Positions 1 to 11,985 of a stretch of DNA of 64,000 nucleotides are shown here, piece after piece. Origin of the DNA: Dermatemys mawii (taxonomy: Eukaryota; Chordata; Testudines; Dermatemydidae); the NCBI GenBank assembly GCA_007922305.1, contig ML677331.1:120858-184857 (forward strand). The letters are read 5' to 3'. Both the position numbers and the translations under genes were made by a program. The notes beneath the pieces were generated by a model. The model worked only from the letters and a program-made list of their open reading frames with translations, searched no databases and was not told the origin of the DNA. The first letter of the stretch is position 1, and each line of letters opens with the position of its first letter.

Positions 1-46
1 TCGCCACCAGATGTCAGAATATATCTCATTCCTGACACTGCTTACA
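1..46 (-). mobile_element. Edge of an ERV-type LTR, cut by the window start
   Basis: These bases are the reverse complement of the first part of the LTR at 60085-61578, including the segment that reads 'gtgtcaggaatgagatatat' on the other strand. The LTR's first TG therefore lies at 46 on the minus strand and the rest of the element continues to the left of the window. Whether it is a solo LTR or part of a longer provirus cannot be seen. Confidence 0.85.
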
Positions 47-1179
47 CCCCTTTCCTTCTCTTTGTACCAGTATATCTGTTGGGCTGGCTGCTTTCTTTAG
101 ATCTCAGGGGTTATGAGACTTCTTGAGGGCCATGGGGTGGGTAAGAGAAACCTAAGAAGCAGGGCCCATTGGCAGCAGGAAGTCTAATAATGAGGGGTCA
201 CAGCAGTGCAAGATACCTGCAACTCTCCCTCCGGCAGGGGTCCTATCACCAATGGAAATTCAAAGTATGAAGCACTGCTGGGGTGGAGGAGAATGAACAT
301 GAAATGTGCCGATTCAGCGCATACCCTGGGCAACCTTTGCTGGTACAATTCCTAATTACCCCAATTGTCATTTACAGCTCATCTCTCCCTCTAGAACCCT
401 TGATGCAGTTTGTCAAAGCAAACACCCTCTAATCTCCAGAGGGGTGAACCCAAACTGAATAGGGATGAATCTAGCTTTCATTCAGGGGCTCATCTGATTC
501 AGGCAAGACATGGAGATTGTTATATATGAGGGTAGTATTTGGTCATGATTCAGAGGAATATTTAGACTAGAGATCTCTAAACCCTAGAATAGCATTCAAA
601 CTCCTTGGGCTCAGGGAGGAGGAGTTAAGTCAAGTTAAAGGGAAGGTGAGGACAGGGGAAGGGAGAAGGATCTGTTTGGAGTGAGAGAAGAAAGGCAGAG
701 ACAAGATGGAAAAGAGGAGAGACAGAGACCTGGAAAGGTTCATATAAATTCTTATATCCAAAATTTGTAGGAATTGTCAATCTTTTGAAGCTATCCCATT
801 ATTTGTATAATAATCAATACATACTTAGCACTTCCTAACAAGGTGTTCTGTATGGACCTTCATGGAGATGCAGACCTATCCTGCTGACTGACTCTGGCAA
901 CCATATCAGATGAGTTCTAAAAATTCCAAACTTAGGATATTAAAGGATTTGTGTGTGTTTGTAATGTAGGGAGAACGGGTGGCAGTGAGGTTCTGCAAGG
1001 AAAAACTCAAACCAGCCATGCAGAGGAGGAAGCTTAGACCAGAGCTGGTATTGATTGGTATTTAAATTAACAATAAAAGTAAATCCAAGAAAACTGTAAA
1101 TTTGGAAAACATCCGTTCTCTATATAGGCAGCAGGGTGGGAACTCCATCCATTTATGCATGTTTGTGGCACTTTTCACA
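47..1179. other. No gene or clear repeat seen
   Basis: Non-coding AT-rich DNA. A purine-rich stretch lies around 610-720. No splice-flanked frame and no repeat I can name. Confidence 0.5.
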
Positions 1180-1375
1180 TGAAGATCTCAAAGCATTTTA
1201 CACAAGTAGGCAAATTGTATTATTTTCATTTTATAGGAGGGGAAACAAAGTCTCAAAAGGTAATTGTCTTGCCTGTGCCAAACAGGGAGCAATTGGCAGA
1301 GTCAAGAATAGAACCAAGGTTTCCTGCTTCCCAGGGAGCTGCTGTAACCACTAGACAATGTTGCCTCTTTTATAC
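1180..1375 (-). repeat. MIR-type SINE, old copy
   Basis: The plus strand shows the reverse of the MIR core and tail: 'ggaaacaaagtctc', then a diverged 'gtaattgtcttgcc', then 'agaatagaaccaaggtttcc' and 'accactagacaatg'. This order (tail, core, tRNA-related head) is a MIR on the minus strand. It is heavily diverged, as expected of an ancient amniote SINE. Confidence 0.7.
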
Positions 1376-1814
1376 CTGTCTTATTATTGAAATCAATAGG
1401 ACTATTTGCAGTGCAAGATACGGTGGCTAAAATAGACACTACACATTTACTAAGTGTGCAAAATATTTCATAAAGAACTAGTCTCTAGTTGGAAAGTTAC
1501 AGACAGGAGCAAGAGTGATAATTTGGTTGACAGGATTTCTGACCCCAAACACAGTACAAGTAGGAAAGGCTAGGTTTAGACAGACTATTCTCGGATAAAG
1601 AACTAAAATCTAGTTTGGTCCTAACCTGACACTCCTGACCTGAATAGAATGAAGTATATATGTAAATCAAGCAGCTTGCTCACTGCTTCAGACAGGTTGC
1701 ACATTCCTGATCCTTGTAGTCCTTTCTATTCACTTTTATAGTTTTAGGGACGTATATTTCTCCTTTCATGTCTATTTTACTAATGTTTTAAATTGTCTAG
1801 TTAATTGAATGCCT

Positions 1815-1990
1815 GCGAGAATGGTAACATAGGAATTGCCATGCTGCATCAGACTAGTGGCCCCTCTAGTCCAGTATCCTGCCTCCTACTCTAGTCATGA
1901 TAAACTGCTTCTGGGTTTTCTTGTTCTTTCCTCTGAGTGACCAGTTATGGAATAACCTGCCCATATGGGAAAGGTACGTGATGGACAACT
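1815..1990 (-). mobile_element. CR1 LINE 3' fragment
   Basis: 'aacataggaattgccatgct', 'atcagactagtggcccctct' and 'agtccagtatcctgcc' are the reverse complement of the CR1 3' UTR type common in turtles, crocodilians and birds. The later 'gaataacctgcccatatggg' belongs to the same 3' UTR. 5'-truncated, non-coding. Confidence 0.75.
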
Positions 1991-2450
1991 TTAGAAATTC
2001 AGGTCCTTTATCCACAAAACAGGTCCAGAACAGATAGCAGCAATGTGATTTGTCTTACCACATCCCACTAACACGTCTCAGTCCCATTCTGAAGGAACCA
2101 TCTTGAGGGATAAGATGGTAGTTGAATCCCTATGGTTATCTATTCATTAGACACAAGGATGTCCTAACAAGGATGAAAATAATGCCAATTGTAATGTGAG
2201 CACTGGACTGAAATCATTAAATTTGTTTCCCATAGGCCAGCAGTCAACAAATGGCAAAAATTTTTGCTTTCTACCCACATCTTTTGCTTCCCCTATAACT
2301 GGGAGAATTGGCCACAAGTCTAATGCTAGATTTCTCAGCCAGTCTGGCCTTTAAGTTGGTGCACAGAAAGTGTACAGGTCCAAATGAAGAAATTGCACAG
2401 ATGGAATTTGAGGCTGCCTTTTAAAAGTTTCATCCACAATGTTAAATTTA

Positions 2451-2630
2451 GGCCAAGATTTTCAAAACTTCAGGACTGAAGCTAGGTTCTTAAATTCACT
2501 CTGAGGCACAAGAAATAAAACAACTGCCTGTTATTTCAGAGTGCTGAGCAACCAGCAGCAGCTGTTGGGCACTCAGCACTTCTGAAAAATTAGGTCATTC
2601 ATCAGACTCCTATCTTTGAAAATCTTGGGA
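2451..2630. repeat. Palindromic repeat, 'gtgctgagca' family
   Basis: Outer arms 'ccaagattttcaaaa' and 'tttgaaaatcttgg' are inverted. Inner arms 'gtgctgagca' and 'actcagcac' flank a short centre. This foldback structure without coding sequence suits a short inverted-repeat DNA element. A relative seems to sit inside 11640-11885. Confidence 0.6.
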
Positions 2631-3289
2631 TTGATGTGTAATATATTGCCGCATGTATTTTTAAATACATATATGCATGAAATGATTTTCAGAAAGTATT
2701 AAAATATGGAAATTAGACCATCTTTTTATCTGAATATATTTTTGATGCAGCAGGAGTGGCTAAAGGGGAATCACTGTGGGGAGTTTCTGATTTTCATTAC
2801 AAGAATCCTCCCCATTTCTATTATAATCCTTCTGACAGTTCTGTGCTTAAATTTGAATGGCTGCCCTTTGTGTCTTTTACACTACACTACGGCTTGCTTG
2901 CTTCTGTTCAGAACATTTTAGAGCCATCTACTGGAAAAAGTGTATTATTGCAGACACACTTAGAGTTAACAATAGTTATGGTACTCTCTCCGCAATTCTG
3001 AGAATACTGTGTGCTCTTAAGCCGCAGCCAGCAGAGATGAAATAATTTGGGAGGAAGGGGCAGGGAATTGAATCCATGCACTTAAAATCAACTTACTGCC
3101 TTTCACTGCAATACTGCATTTGCAGTTTTTCCTTTCCAGAAATGATTTGTGGTGCATAATGCACTGCATGTAAGCAGAGCTGAGCAAAAACCAGAACTTC
3201 TGTCCTGTGAGAAAATTCCAACATTTCAGCATTTCTTTTCCTCCCATATTGGGACAACAAGGTGACAATTTTATTTTAATTTTTTTATT

Positions 3290-3445
3290 TTTCAGAACAA
3301 AATGTTACAAAACATTTTGATTTGGATGTGGTGAAACATTTTGTTTTGGAATTCTTGATTTTAAAAAAAAATCAATATTCCCATATCAAAACATTTTGTT
3401 TTGAATTGACCTGAAAAGTTTCATTTCAAGTCAATTCAGCATTAA
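3290..3445. repeat. AT-rich foldback repeat, 'aaaacattttgtttt' type
   Basis: Several copies of 'acattttgtttt' and its inverse 'aaaatgtta.aaaacatttt' lie around a poly-A core. Similar sequence occurs at 24770-24890 and 39490-39600, so this is an interspersed family and not a local simple repeat. Confidence 0.5.
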
Positions 3446-3869
3446 ACTACATTTTCCTATGGTGCTACATTGCTTTATTAGAGTTATAATTCAGAAACCT
3501 TGTAGCCTTATGGGTCAGGCTCCCTGACTGGACTGTATCTCCCATGATGCACTCATGTCACGGGCCCGACTCCCATAAATGCATCAGGCAGCCACAGCTC
3601 TACTGTGTAGAGAGGGCAAGGTCATGAGAGGCCACAGAGACCACTCAGCTCTGTGTGAGACAGAGCAGTGTATACATAGTCATTCTCTCTGCAGCTGTGT
3701 GAAAGGAAGGCTTGGGGACATGGCCATTGGCTCACTATGCTGCAACTTCACTGGTCAAAAGAAGCCCTGCATGGGAGGTGAGTGTCAGAGGCTTCGGAGT
3801 GGTTGGGCAGGATTCTGGAGACAGAAAAGAGGAATACGTTGTCCTTACATGACATTTTTTATTCAAGGC

Positions 3870-4075
3870 CGGCCCTTCAGGTGCTTTACAAGCATTCATT
3901 ATTTAAGCTTCTGTATTCGCTTATGTCTCATCCCATTTTTCTAGATGGACAAACTGAGACATGGAGAGGTAAAGTGCCTTTCCCAGGTCACAGAGCGAAA
4001 TAGTGGAAGATTTGGGAGTAGAAGCCAGGAGTTCTGACTCTAGGTCGCCAGCTGTAACCCGACACAACCCCCCTT
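3870..4075 (-). repeat. MIR-type SINE
   Basis: 'ctagatggacaaactgagac', 'aggtaaagtgcctttcccag' and 'gtcacagagc' are the reverse complement of the MIR core, followed by 'agaagccaggagttctgact' from its tRNA-related half. Confidence 0.75.
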
Positions 4076-4741
4076 TCCATTTTTCTACACTAATATATAA
4101 TGAATTGAGGTATAAACCTCATTTCCCATATTTCCTTGATGCTGGACCAGTCACTTTGATTGTACTTTGCCTCCTTCTTAAGGCTTCCTTTTTTAAATCT
4201 GCTTTGTTAATGTTTGTGGGGGGGGGTTTAAATGTCAACCCTGAAAATGTCAAACAGAGGGGTTGGATATAAACCATGGTGACTGATCGTGCTACATTAG
4301 AGCCTGACCCAATGCTCACTAGCTTTCAATGCTGTAAGAGAGACTTTCCTGACTGCTAGGGTCCTAGGTCGCCAATATTTCCCTCTCCTAGATGGGAATG
4401 ACAGTGGCTTCTCTACAATTCCTCTACATTAATTTTTAATCACAGCCTCTATTCTATCACTGTTGATTGAATTCCCTACCGCATCTAATAGCCTTTCTTC
4501 TAATATTCATTCATTTAAAATATGTATGCTAATACCATATCTTATTTTTCAAGGGCAGTTTGTTTAAGGCCAGGAGCAAAGTAGTAGCAGTTGTACAGAT
4601 GTTAAATGACAGCACATTGCCATATGTTTGATCACCAGGGCAATGGTAAAAGCTACATGCTTTGTATTAAAAAGGCACAGTTATACACAGGCCATGTATA
4701 ATATCCAGTGTGGCTTTTTGTAAAAGTCAGTCAGCAAGTCC

Positions 4742-4806
4742 AATCCTGCTACCACTGAAATGAATAACAATTTTTCTATTGACTTCAGTGGTAAAACAGA
4801 TCAGGC
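4742..4806. repeat. Short palindrome, 'gacttcagtgg' family
   Basis: 'ctgctaccactgaaatgaat' on the left is matched inverted by 'attgacttcagtggtaaaac' on the right. The half-site 'ttgacttcaatggg' recurs as palindromes at several sites in this window. Confidence 0.5.
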
Positions 4807-5828
4807 ACATTATCTTATCTAGTGGCTGAAATATATTCCAAGTGGCTGAATCTGAAAAGGCAAAGGGGTCAGCCTACTATAGGTCGATTAATTTTACAGT
4901 AGGTACTCAGTGGAAGACCTTGATTTAATATCCCCGAGACTGCAATTCTGAATGCCCTCTCTGCCCCACAAAAAGGTCAGACAGAAGTAGTGAAGCATTT
5001 AATACAGATTCTAGGTTGCTGCACAATAGAAACAGAATCAAGAGTTTGTGAATTTTCTTTTTTTAGGGAAGAGTTGGGGGAGGTAATTTCTCTCTCCCTC
5101 TCTGGATAATGTGGCATGAACAGTAAAAATTGAAAGCAGGGACAGTAAATAAATGCTGCCAATATTTTTAGCCCAATTTGCACTTTTCTGATTTTAATGG
5201 GTTTCATTCTGTTAGGAAAAGATCTGAACTAGATGATTTTCATCTGGGACTTTTGCTCTTGAATCAGATTGCCTTTTCTTTTTTAAACTGAATAGAATTC
5301 ATATTAATAGAACTCTGACACACCTTTGGGTTGACACTTTTCTCCACTGTATCCAGGGCAGCACTTCCACTCCAGAGATGTCACAATTTTATGTTTGATT
5401 CTGTAGGCTTGGCGGGTCATCGTCTGGGATCTGGAGATCAAGAAGATGTTGGAAATCAAATGTTACAAGTCTGTCTGAGAAGATTGAATATGATGATAGA
5501 AAATAAATCTGTAATCAGCACATTACACTGCACATTTCATCTATGAATTCTTTTACTACTACTTTGGAATGAAAGGAATTAAAAAATCCCAACAAAAACC
5601 CTTCGTATATTTTCAGTACTAACTATGGATTCTGGCTGCCCAACTTCAGACATCTTAAAGGGGCCTGACTTTCAGATGAAACTGCTTTCTTAAAAAAAAA
5701 AAATTAGACCCCTTTATGGTATCTTAGGTTGGGCACCTAAACATTCAGGAATCCAAAATATCTGGTTATTTTGGGAAGGCCTGGACCATGATGTATGCTC
5801 TGCTGTATAAAGCAAGATAAATTCTGAA
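4807..5828. other. No gene or clear repeat seen
   Basis: AT-rich non-coding DNA with a short A-run near 5690-5703. No supported coding exon. Confidence 0.45.
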
Positions 5829-5900
5829 GGGTGAAATCCTGGCCTCATTGAAGTCAGCGGGAGTTTTGTTTTTGACTTCAACCAGATCGGGATTTCACCC
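5829..5900. repeat. Short palindrome with near-perfect 12-nt arms
   Basis: It begins 'gggtgaaatcctgg' and ends with 'cgggatttcaccc', its near-perfect inverse. The middle contains 'attgaagtcagcgggag' and 'gacttcaac', the same half-sites as the other 'gacttcaatggg' palindromes. Confidence 0.6.
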
Positions 5901-6016
5901 AAAGTCTTTATTCAGTCCTTGCTCATGCAAACCTTCTATGATGGAGAAAGATAGAGTATAAATTGGGTAAGGACTTCAGAATTAGGTCCGATGTTATCTT
6001 GAAGCAGACTTCATGT

Positions 6017-6073
<57 letters not shown>
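6017..6073. repeat. (CA)n microsatellite with a short CG start
   Basis: A short run of 'cgcgcg' passes into about 24 uninterrupted CA units. A simple tandem repeat and likely length-variable. Confidence 0.97.
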
Positions 6074-6077
<4 letters not shown>

Positions 6078-7053
6078 ACCACCACTAAAAGTTGAAGCCT
6101 TCTCTCCTGTTCAGAAAAAGGTTTCATGAGGGCATATGTGTCCACTGGGGAAAAAAAGCCACCATACTGATGCAATTACACCACAGTAAAGAGCTGGTGT
6201 TTGCACGGTCCCTCCTCCTGCATGCAAAAACCAGCTGCTGTTGTGCACGAGGGCAGAGTGCAAATCGAGTAAGGACTCATCTTTAAGAGGCAAAACTATA
6301 CTTAATCCTAAAAGATGGGCCTAAGAATAATCAATAATGTAAATATGTGCTTTTTGGAACATTAATTCTGGTTCCAATATTCCACTCCCTTTGCTCAGAT
6401 TCCCAGGATCCTCATTAGGTTTCCTTAGCCACACATGGCTATCTCTCACGCTTCAGTGATCACCTTGCAATTTAGCTTCAAGATGCCTTCCTCTTTTCTG
6501 TATACCCTAAAACATCTTTCTCCTCATGCAACATGAAACTATGGGGCAGGATGTTGCCAACAGCAGAATAGCTGAGAGTCTATTCTGCTCCCCACTGGTG
6601 CCCCACTGGTCATGTTCTTAGTGCCTTTCTCTCTGTGGAGTGTCTCAGAGTTTATTTCCCAACAGTGATTGGGCAAGATTTCAATTGGAAGGTGAGCTCT
6701 GGTCACTTAATGAATTGAAGTAAGGTGGAAAACCTTGTAGGGCAGAGATGGGAGCTTCAGAGGGTTCTAGGTGAAGAATTGAGGGAAGATGGGAAGAGAG
6801 AACCCAAGAGCCAATCTGAAAGTCAAATGAAGGTAGATACAGCTGTGTAACCGTGCTGCCTCTATTTGAGGTATACTGCACCTTTATAGTTAAGAACTTT
6901 ACCTGAGTGCAGAGAAAGTAGCCAATTCTGTTCTTAGAGTTCCTTGGCTCATCAGAGAGAAAGCAACACATGCCACAATCTCTCTTGGACGTTTGGTCTT
7001 TCTTGTTTTTTCCCCCTTAATTTCATACAAGAATCAGTCTAGACTGGAAGTTT

Positions 7054-7077
7054 TGTGTGTGTGTGTGTATATATATA
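7054..7077. repeat. (TG)n(TA)n microsatellite
   Basis: About eight TG units followed by five TA units. Confidence 0.9.
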
Positions 7078-9639
7078 ATCCTCTGTCCCTTTTAACATTC
7101 TAAATATAACCCCCAAACACAAGCAGTGATAAAAAATGCTACTGGCTACTAGACACGGTCCCCAACGAGAGGGTGAAAGTTACAAAGTTCAGGAGATCTG
7201 CAGGTAGCTGCCACAGAATTCTTCAGTCCTTTTATAGCAGCACAATCCCAATCTAAAGGCCTGCTGGAAGAGGGCATATTTGGAGACTAAATCCACCAGG
7301 TTTGTGTCAGAAAACATCCTCCCAGTGAACTTGAAAATGCTATTTTGTTTTACTCTACAGTTAATCTCTCAACACCGTCTCACAAGGGATAGTCTTTTAT
7401 CATCTACTTTTCTGCAGCTGCCAGAAGCTCTCCCTTTGTCCCCCAGATGGCTGAGTTCTGACTAGAAGAGTAAGACTGTTACTTACACAACCAGCCTGAA
7501 GAGCTTATTTTCCTACAAAGTCAGATTATTTTTGCATCCTGACATTTTTCAATTAATAAAAAAAAACCTTAAAAGAGACAATGTTATAACTGCAAGATTC
7601 ATCTCATGTACAATGTATTAATAACACGTGTTATGGCTTCCCAGGAGCCACTTAAAGTATTCCCAAAATGCTGAGAGTATTTTAGCTGCTACAGAATGGC
7701 AGTAGCCAAGCCACAAGCAGTCTCCAGCACATGATTTTTATACAGTGCAAGAGAATGGTATATAGCCTACTGGCCAGAGCCGCAGACTAAGAGCCAATAA
7801 ATCATACCATCTGGATTAGAACGCAGACACACGGGATTTCTCCCTTGGCACACCCACAAGTAGCAGTGGAGGTGTAATAAGGAAACTGCCAAAGCACACA
7901 CCAGGCCAAATTCAGATTCACTCTGGAAATAAAACTTTTTAAGAACAGGCAATTAGCCTTGGTTGGACGTTATCACAGACAAGAAAAGAAGGGGCTGAAG
8001 GCGAGATGAAGGACAGACAGCAGTGCCAAACTTCAGTCTACTCTTAACTTAAACTTAAATCCTGTCCTCTGTACACAACCCTGCCACCAAGTGGACAATG
8101 CATGAAAAAGTCAAGGCCAAACAGAGAGGCTGGAAAATAAAGCTTGTCCAAAAAAAAAAAAAAAATTATCAAATTGTGAACGTTTTCAATAAAACAAAGA
8201 ACAAATGTTTTGCAAACTTTTTTTGCAAAAATTTCATCCCATCCCCCCAACCCTGCTCAAGATCTACTAGCAGGTTATTGAAAACTAATGTTTGTAGACT
8301 CCAAAGAAGCAATTCAACTATAGCCACATCAGTTGGAATAGACAATATGAATATGTTTAGCACAGTTAGTGGATCCTAATCAGTAAGCTACACTCAGGGA
8401 TCAGTCTTCAGCCAACTCCATTTGCAACAGCTGTGACTGAGATGGATTTTTGAATTATCGCTTTCACAGAATGTTTCAGAACTTAAAGTTGCAATGACAA
8501 CACAATCCTCAGAGTTCTTAAATGGCCATATGCCATACAAATAATCAACTTCCCCCCTTATGTAAGACACTGAAACTTCTATTGCCTTCAGTAGGAGTTA
8601 TAATTGCTCACTTCAGATTGGAATTTGATCCCTACAGAACAGGTGTAAGTTACACATGTTTTGCACCTCCACCACATACAAAGTTTGTTCCGGTAGCAAT
8701 GCTTTGTTAAACTTATGTGCACCCATTTTCTGGCACTATTACAGCTCAATCTGGCCCACTGCCTTCAGACCACATGCTGCCTGCACTGTTTGTGTGGGGA
8801 AGGCCTCATGATTGTGGGGAAGCAGTGGGTGGGAGAGCTTGAAAGGAAGCCGTGCCAAGCTGTGCGTGGGAAGCTCTGACCGCATAGGTGCTTCAGAGCT
8901 CTGCTCTCATGTGTCTTTCTTCAAAACAACCTGGGGAGGCATGGGGGAGGGGCTTGGGAGCAGACAGCAGCCATGCTTGCAGTCATCTCTAGAAGGCTCT
9001 GTCCTGGCAGAGGGAGTGCCACATTGAAGGACAGCAAGTGCCACAGCAGCATCTAGTATAAGAGTTTCTGCATCAAGTCAGTCAGTCATTCCCTGGCAAG
9101 GATTCCTTTCCTCCGTGGGACCTCTGAGAATTCCAACACAAAACCTGTTTACCCTGATTGGTGAAGGGCCAGTATTTGGTCCTTGGTACAGTAGCTGAAT
9201 AGTAATTTGCACCGAGTTACCTACTATGTTTTGCTTCAAAATTTTACATTGATATGATCAAAGAATCATACAAGATGCTTTTCCCACCATATTTGGCACA
9301 GGGCTAGAAGCAGGATGGATTGAATTGCTATTTTTCATTCAAAGTAACAGTGGGTTACCTGCTCATTCATTATTAAAATGCATGCAAATGCTATTTTTGC
9401 AAAGGATTACACACCTCACAGTACAGGCTCCAGTAGTCCAGGTACATGGCTTCGCTTTGCCCGATGTCAAGGTTTCCATGTTGTCCACTACAACGGTAGG
9501 TAAGAGTCGAGTGTGGACATAAGCACACCAGTTCCTGTATAAGAAAGAGGGAACAAGCTTCATTGATTTTTACATCGCAACTGGAATATCTAAATAACAT
9601 TTCCCCAAATACGATGGGAACATGATCCTTCAAGAGGAA
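7078..9639. other. No gene seen
   Basis: Non-coding DNA. It includes a 15-base A-run at about 8151-8165 and a 'ccttcagtaggagttataat' half-palindrome near 8585. Nothing else is identifiable. Confidence 0.45.
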
Positions 9640-9850
9640 GGCTGGCCTTGTGATTAAGGTAGGAGACTGGAGATCTGGATACAGCACCAAGCTCTGTGAT
9701 TTTCATGTGATCTTGGGTGACTCATTTCATCCCTCGGTGCTTCAACTCCCCATCAGTAAAATGGGGATAATTTCTTTCTGCCCCTCTGTAAATTTTAGGA
9801 CATGGCCTATTGCTTACTAAATGCTTGTAGAGCATCAGTATAAAGTAATC
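9640..9850 (+). repeat. MIR-type SINE, nearly full length
   Basis: In order on the plus strand: a tRNA-related head (9645-9700), the core 'tgtgatcttgggtgactcat', then 'cccatcagtaaaatggggat' and a tail with 'ttgcttactaaatgctt'. This is the MIR layout on the plus strand and is among the best preserved copies here. Confidence 0.8.
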
Positions 9851-10539
9851 CTAATATCAGTTGAGGCCTTTAGGTACTACAGGAACACAAACAAATAACA
9901 ATACTAGTAAACTTCAGCAGGCATTTTCTAGCTTTGAGGCCACAGACACTTGTTCTCTAGGATTCACAAAAGTGGGTCCTAGAGTTTCAGCAGAGTTTCT
10001 GTCCATATTTCTATTTTATTGATAGGTTTTGATGCCCCACATTTTTAACCCATTCTAATATTTACCCACTTTGTGTAGTGCTTTGAGAGCCTTACAGGAA
10101 AGGTATGATGAGCACCAAGCATACGGTTGGTGCCACTGAGCCCAACCACAGTTGTGACAACTGGACTACAGAGATTTTACATCCACAGAAACGGCTCTCT
10201 CTTTTGAGAGATACCTCACACTCAGCAGCATTCATGTACACCACATTCTGGGGCATGCACACACAACCCATGTTATATAATTATTGAAGAATGTGCTTCA
10301 TATAAGAGTTGTTGGGTAGTTTCTTTGATCCCTGTTTCTCTTATTTATTGTATATTTCCTTGGGGGTTTAAAAGAGGAAAAAGATGTCTTTTTAACTGGG
10401 GGTGTAAAAAGTCTGTGCTCTCCTATAAGGATCTTGATTATATTCTCTTTCCTATGGCTGGGACTTTGTAGCTTCATTCCTTTGTGTCAGTTTGCAAACT
10501 GCATTAATAAATATTTGGAAAACATAAAAACAGCTTCCG

Positions 10540-10670
10540 ATAGTAAATGTGAGGCTCAGATTCTTCTCTCACATAGAGGGTGTAAGTCAGGAGAAATTCT
10601 TTCGATGTGTATGGAGTTACACTCATGTAAAACTGGTGTAAGTAAGTGGAAAACCAAACACTATAATTAT
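10540..10670. repeat. Palindromic repeat, 'agattcttctctcac' type
   Basis: 'gggtgtaagtcaggagaa' and 'ggagttacactcatgt' are inverted around 10595, with 'aactggtgtaagtaagtgg' at the right. It resembles the foldback elements at 16258-16420 and 49192-49385. Confidence 0.45.
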
Positions 10671-10983
10671 ACAGAGAGATCATAAAATCACTTAAAACCA
10701 TCACACGATTGTAGGGGACATAAAAGTCCACCAATGGAGTGAGGAAACAAGGGAACTTCAAAAATCATCATAATTATTCAGAATAAAAATGACCAACTTG
10801 CTAACTCCCTATCCTGTATTAAACAAGTGAGTTAGGTAAGGGGAGAAAAAGGCACAGGTAGCTCCTTCCACTCCAGGACCCGTATGCAGCAGTAGGAAAA
10901 TATATGCTCTTAACGCCTTGCTTTTGAGTGAGTAATAGGAATAAGTTCTGGCTATAGCACATCCTGGTGCTCTGTAATCCTAA

Positions 10984-11288
10984 AGCCAGGTCTACACTGC
11001 GGGAGCGGGGGAGAGAGCTGTCGACCTAAGATACACAACTTCAGCTATGCCAATAGCGTAGCTGAAGTTGTTGTATCTTAGGTCGACTTACCTGGGCGTC
11101 CTCGTGGCGGCAAGTCGACTGCTGCTGCTCCCCCGTTGACTTAACTTTCGCCTCTCACGGTGATGGAGTTCTGGAGTCGACGAGGAGAGCACTCTGGGAT
11201 TGATATTGTATCTACTGTACACACGATAAATCGATACCCGAAAGATCAGTCACTACCCGCCGATCCAGTGGGTAGTGTAGACTTACCC
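10984..11288. mobile_element. Non-autonomous Harbinger-like MITE with internal hairpin
   Basis: The ends 'agccaggtctacact' and 'agtgtagacttaccc' are inverted repeats and the element is flanked on both sides by TAA, the 3-bp TWA target duplication typical of PIF/Harbinger. Inside, 'gtcgacctaagatac', 'aacttcagctatg' and their inverses form a hairpin centred near 11055. The non-coding 305-bp length fits a MITE. Its terminal 'ggtctacact' is shared with the larger element at 52811-54791, so that family may have moved it. Confidence 0.8.
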
Positions 11289-11564
11289 TAAGGGAACAAA
11301 GCCTTTTGCACAGGGATGTGGCCAGGCCTCTTGCCCTCCTGTGCACATGGTGTGATTGGCAACCCGTGCTAATGTGTGGTAGGTTACACCCATTTAGAAC
11401 ATCAATCCTCAGCGTGCACCCCTCCTGCATCTGAACCACCATGCTTTGCGTGCGCAGCCCTTGCACCCACTGTAGCTCAGGGTGGGAATTCTGCACAGAT
11501 CACAGTCAGATGAGAGATAGTTCACCTTTGTACTGCGTGGCAAAGAGAAGGACTAAGTCTCCCA

Positions 11565-11985
11565 TCATAGATGTGGGGTGAGTATTATCTCCTTTTTATA
11601 GAGATGGAAAACAAGACTGGACCAAACTAAACCATGATATACAGAGGTGGAGCTCCTATTGAAGCTAGTTAGTTGTTTATGCTGAAGCTGAATTTGGTAG
11701 GTGGCTTATAATTTAGGAGGCCCACCTATGACACGGAGAGCTTGAATTGCAGTAGTGCTGAGTATCCTCAGTTTCAACTGTTGCAGGTGTTCAGAATGTC
11801 AGAAAAATCCTGTCTCTGAATTTCTAAAGTTGGCCACCCAGCAACTGAAGCACCCAAAATTAGAGGCAAAAATTTAAAATGAGGCCTGAAATAACTTACT
11901 CAAAGCTACAGAGAGCCAGTGGCAAGGTTAGAGTTTGAGAATTCCTGGCTCCCACACCTGTGCTCTAACGGCTAGATCACACTTC
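11565..11985 (-). repeat. MIR-type SINE split by a younger foldback insert
   Basis: Left part: 'tatctcctttttatagagat' and 'ggaaaacaagactgg' (reverse MIR tail/core). Right part: 'aataacttactcaaagctac', 'agccagtggcaagg' and 'tgctctaacggctagatcac' (the rest). About 245 bases between them (roughly 11640-11885) contain 'gtgctgagtatcctcagttt' and related foldback sequence. Confidence 0.6.

Noticed and set aside
6017..6073. Regularly spaced repeats that might suggest a CRISPR array
   Set aside because: It is a CA dinucleotide run without spacers, in eukaryotic DNA.
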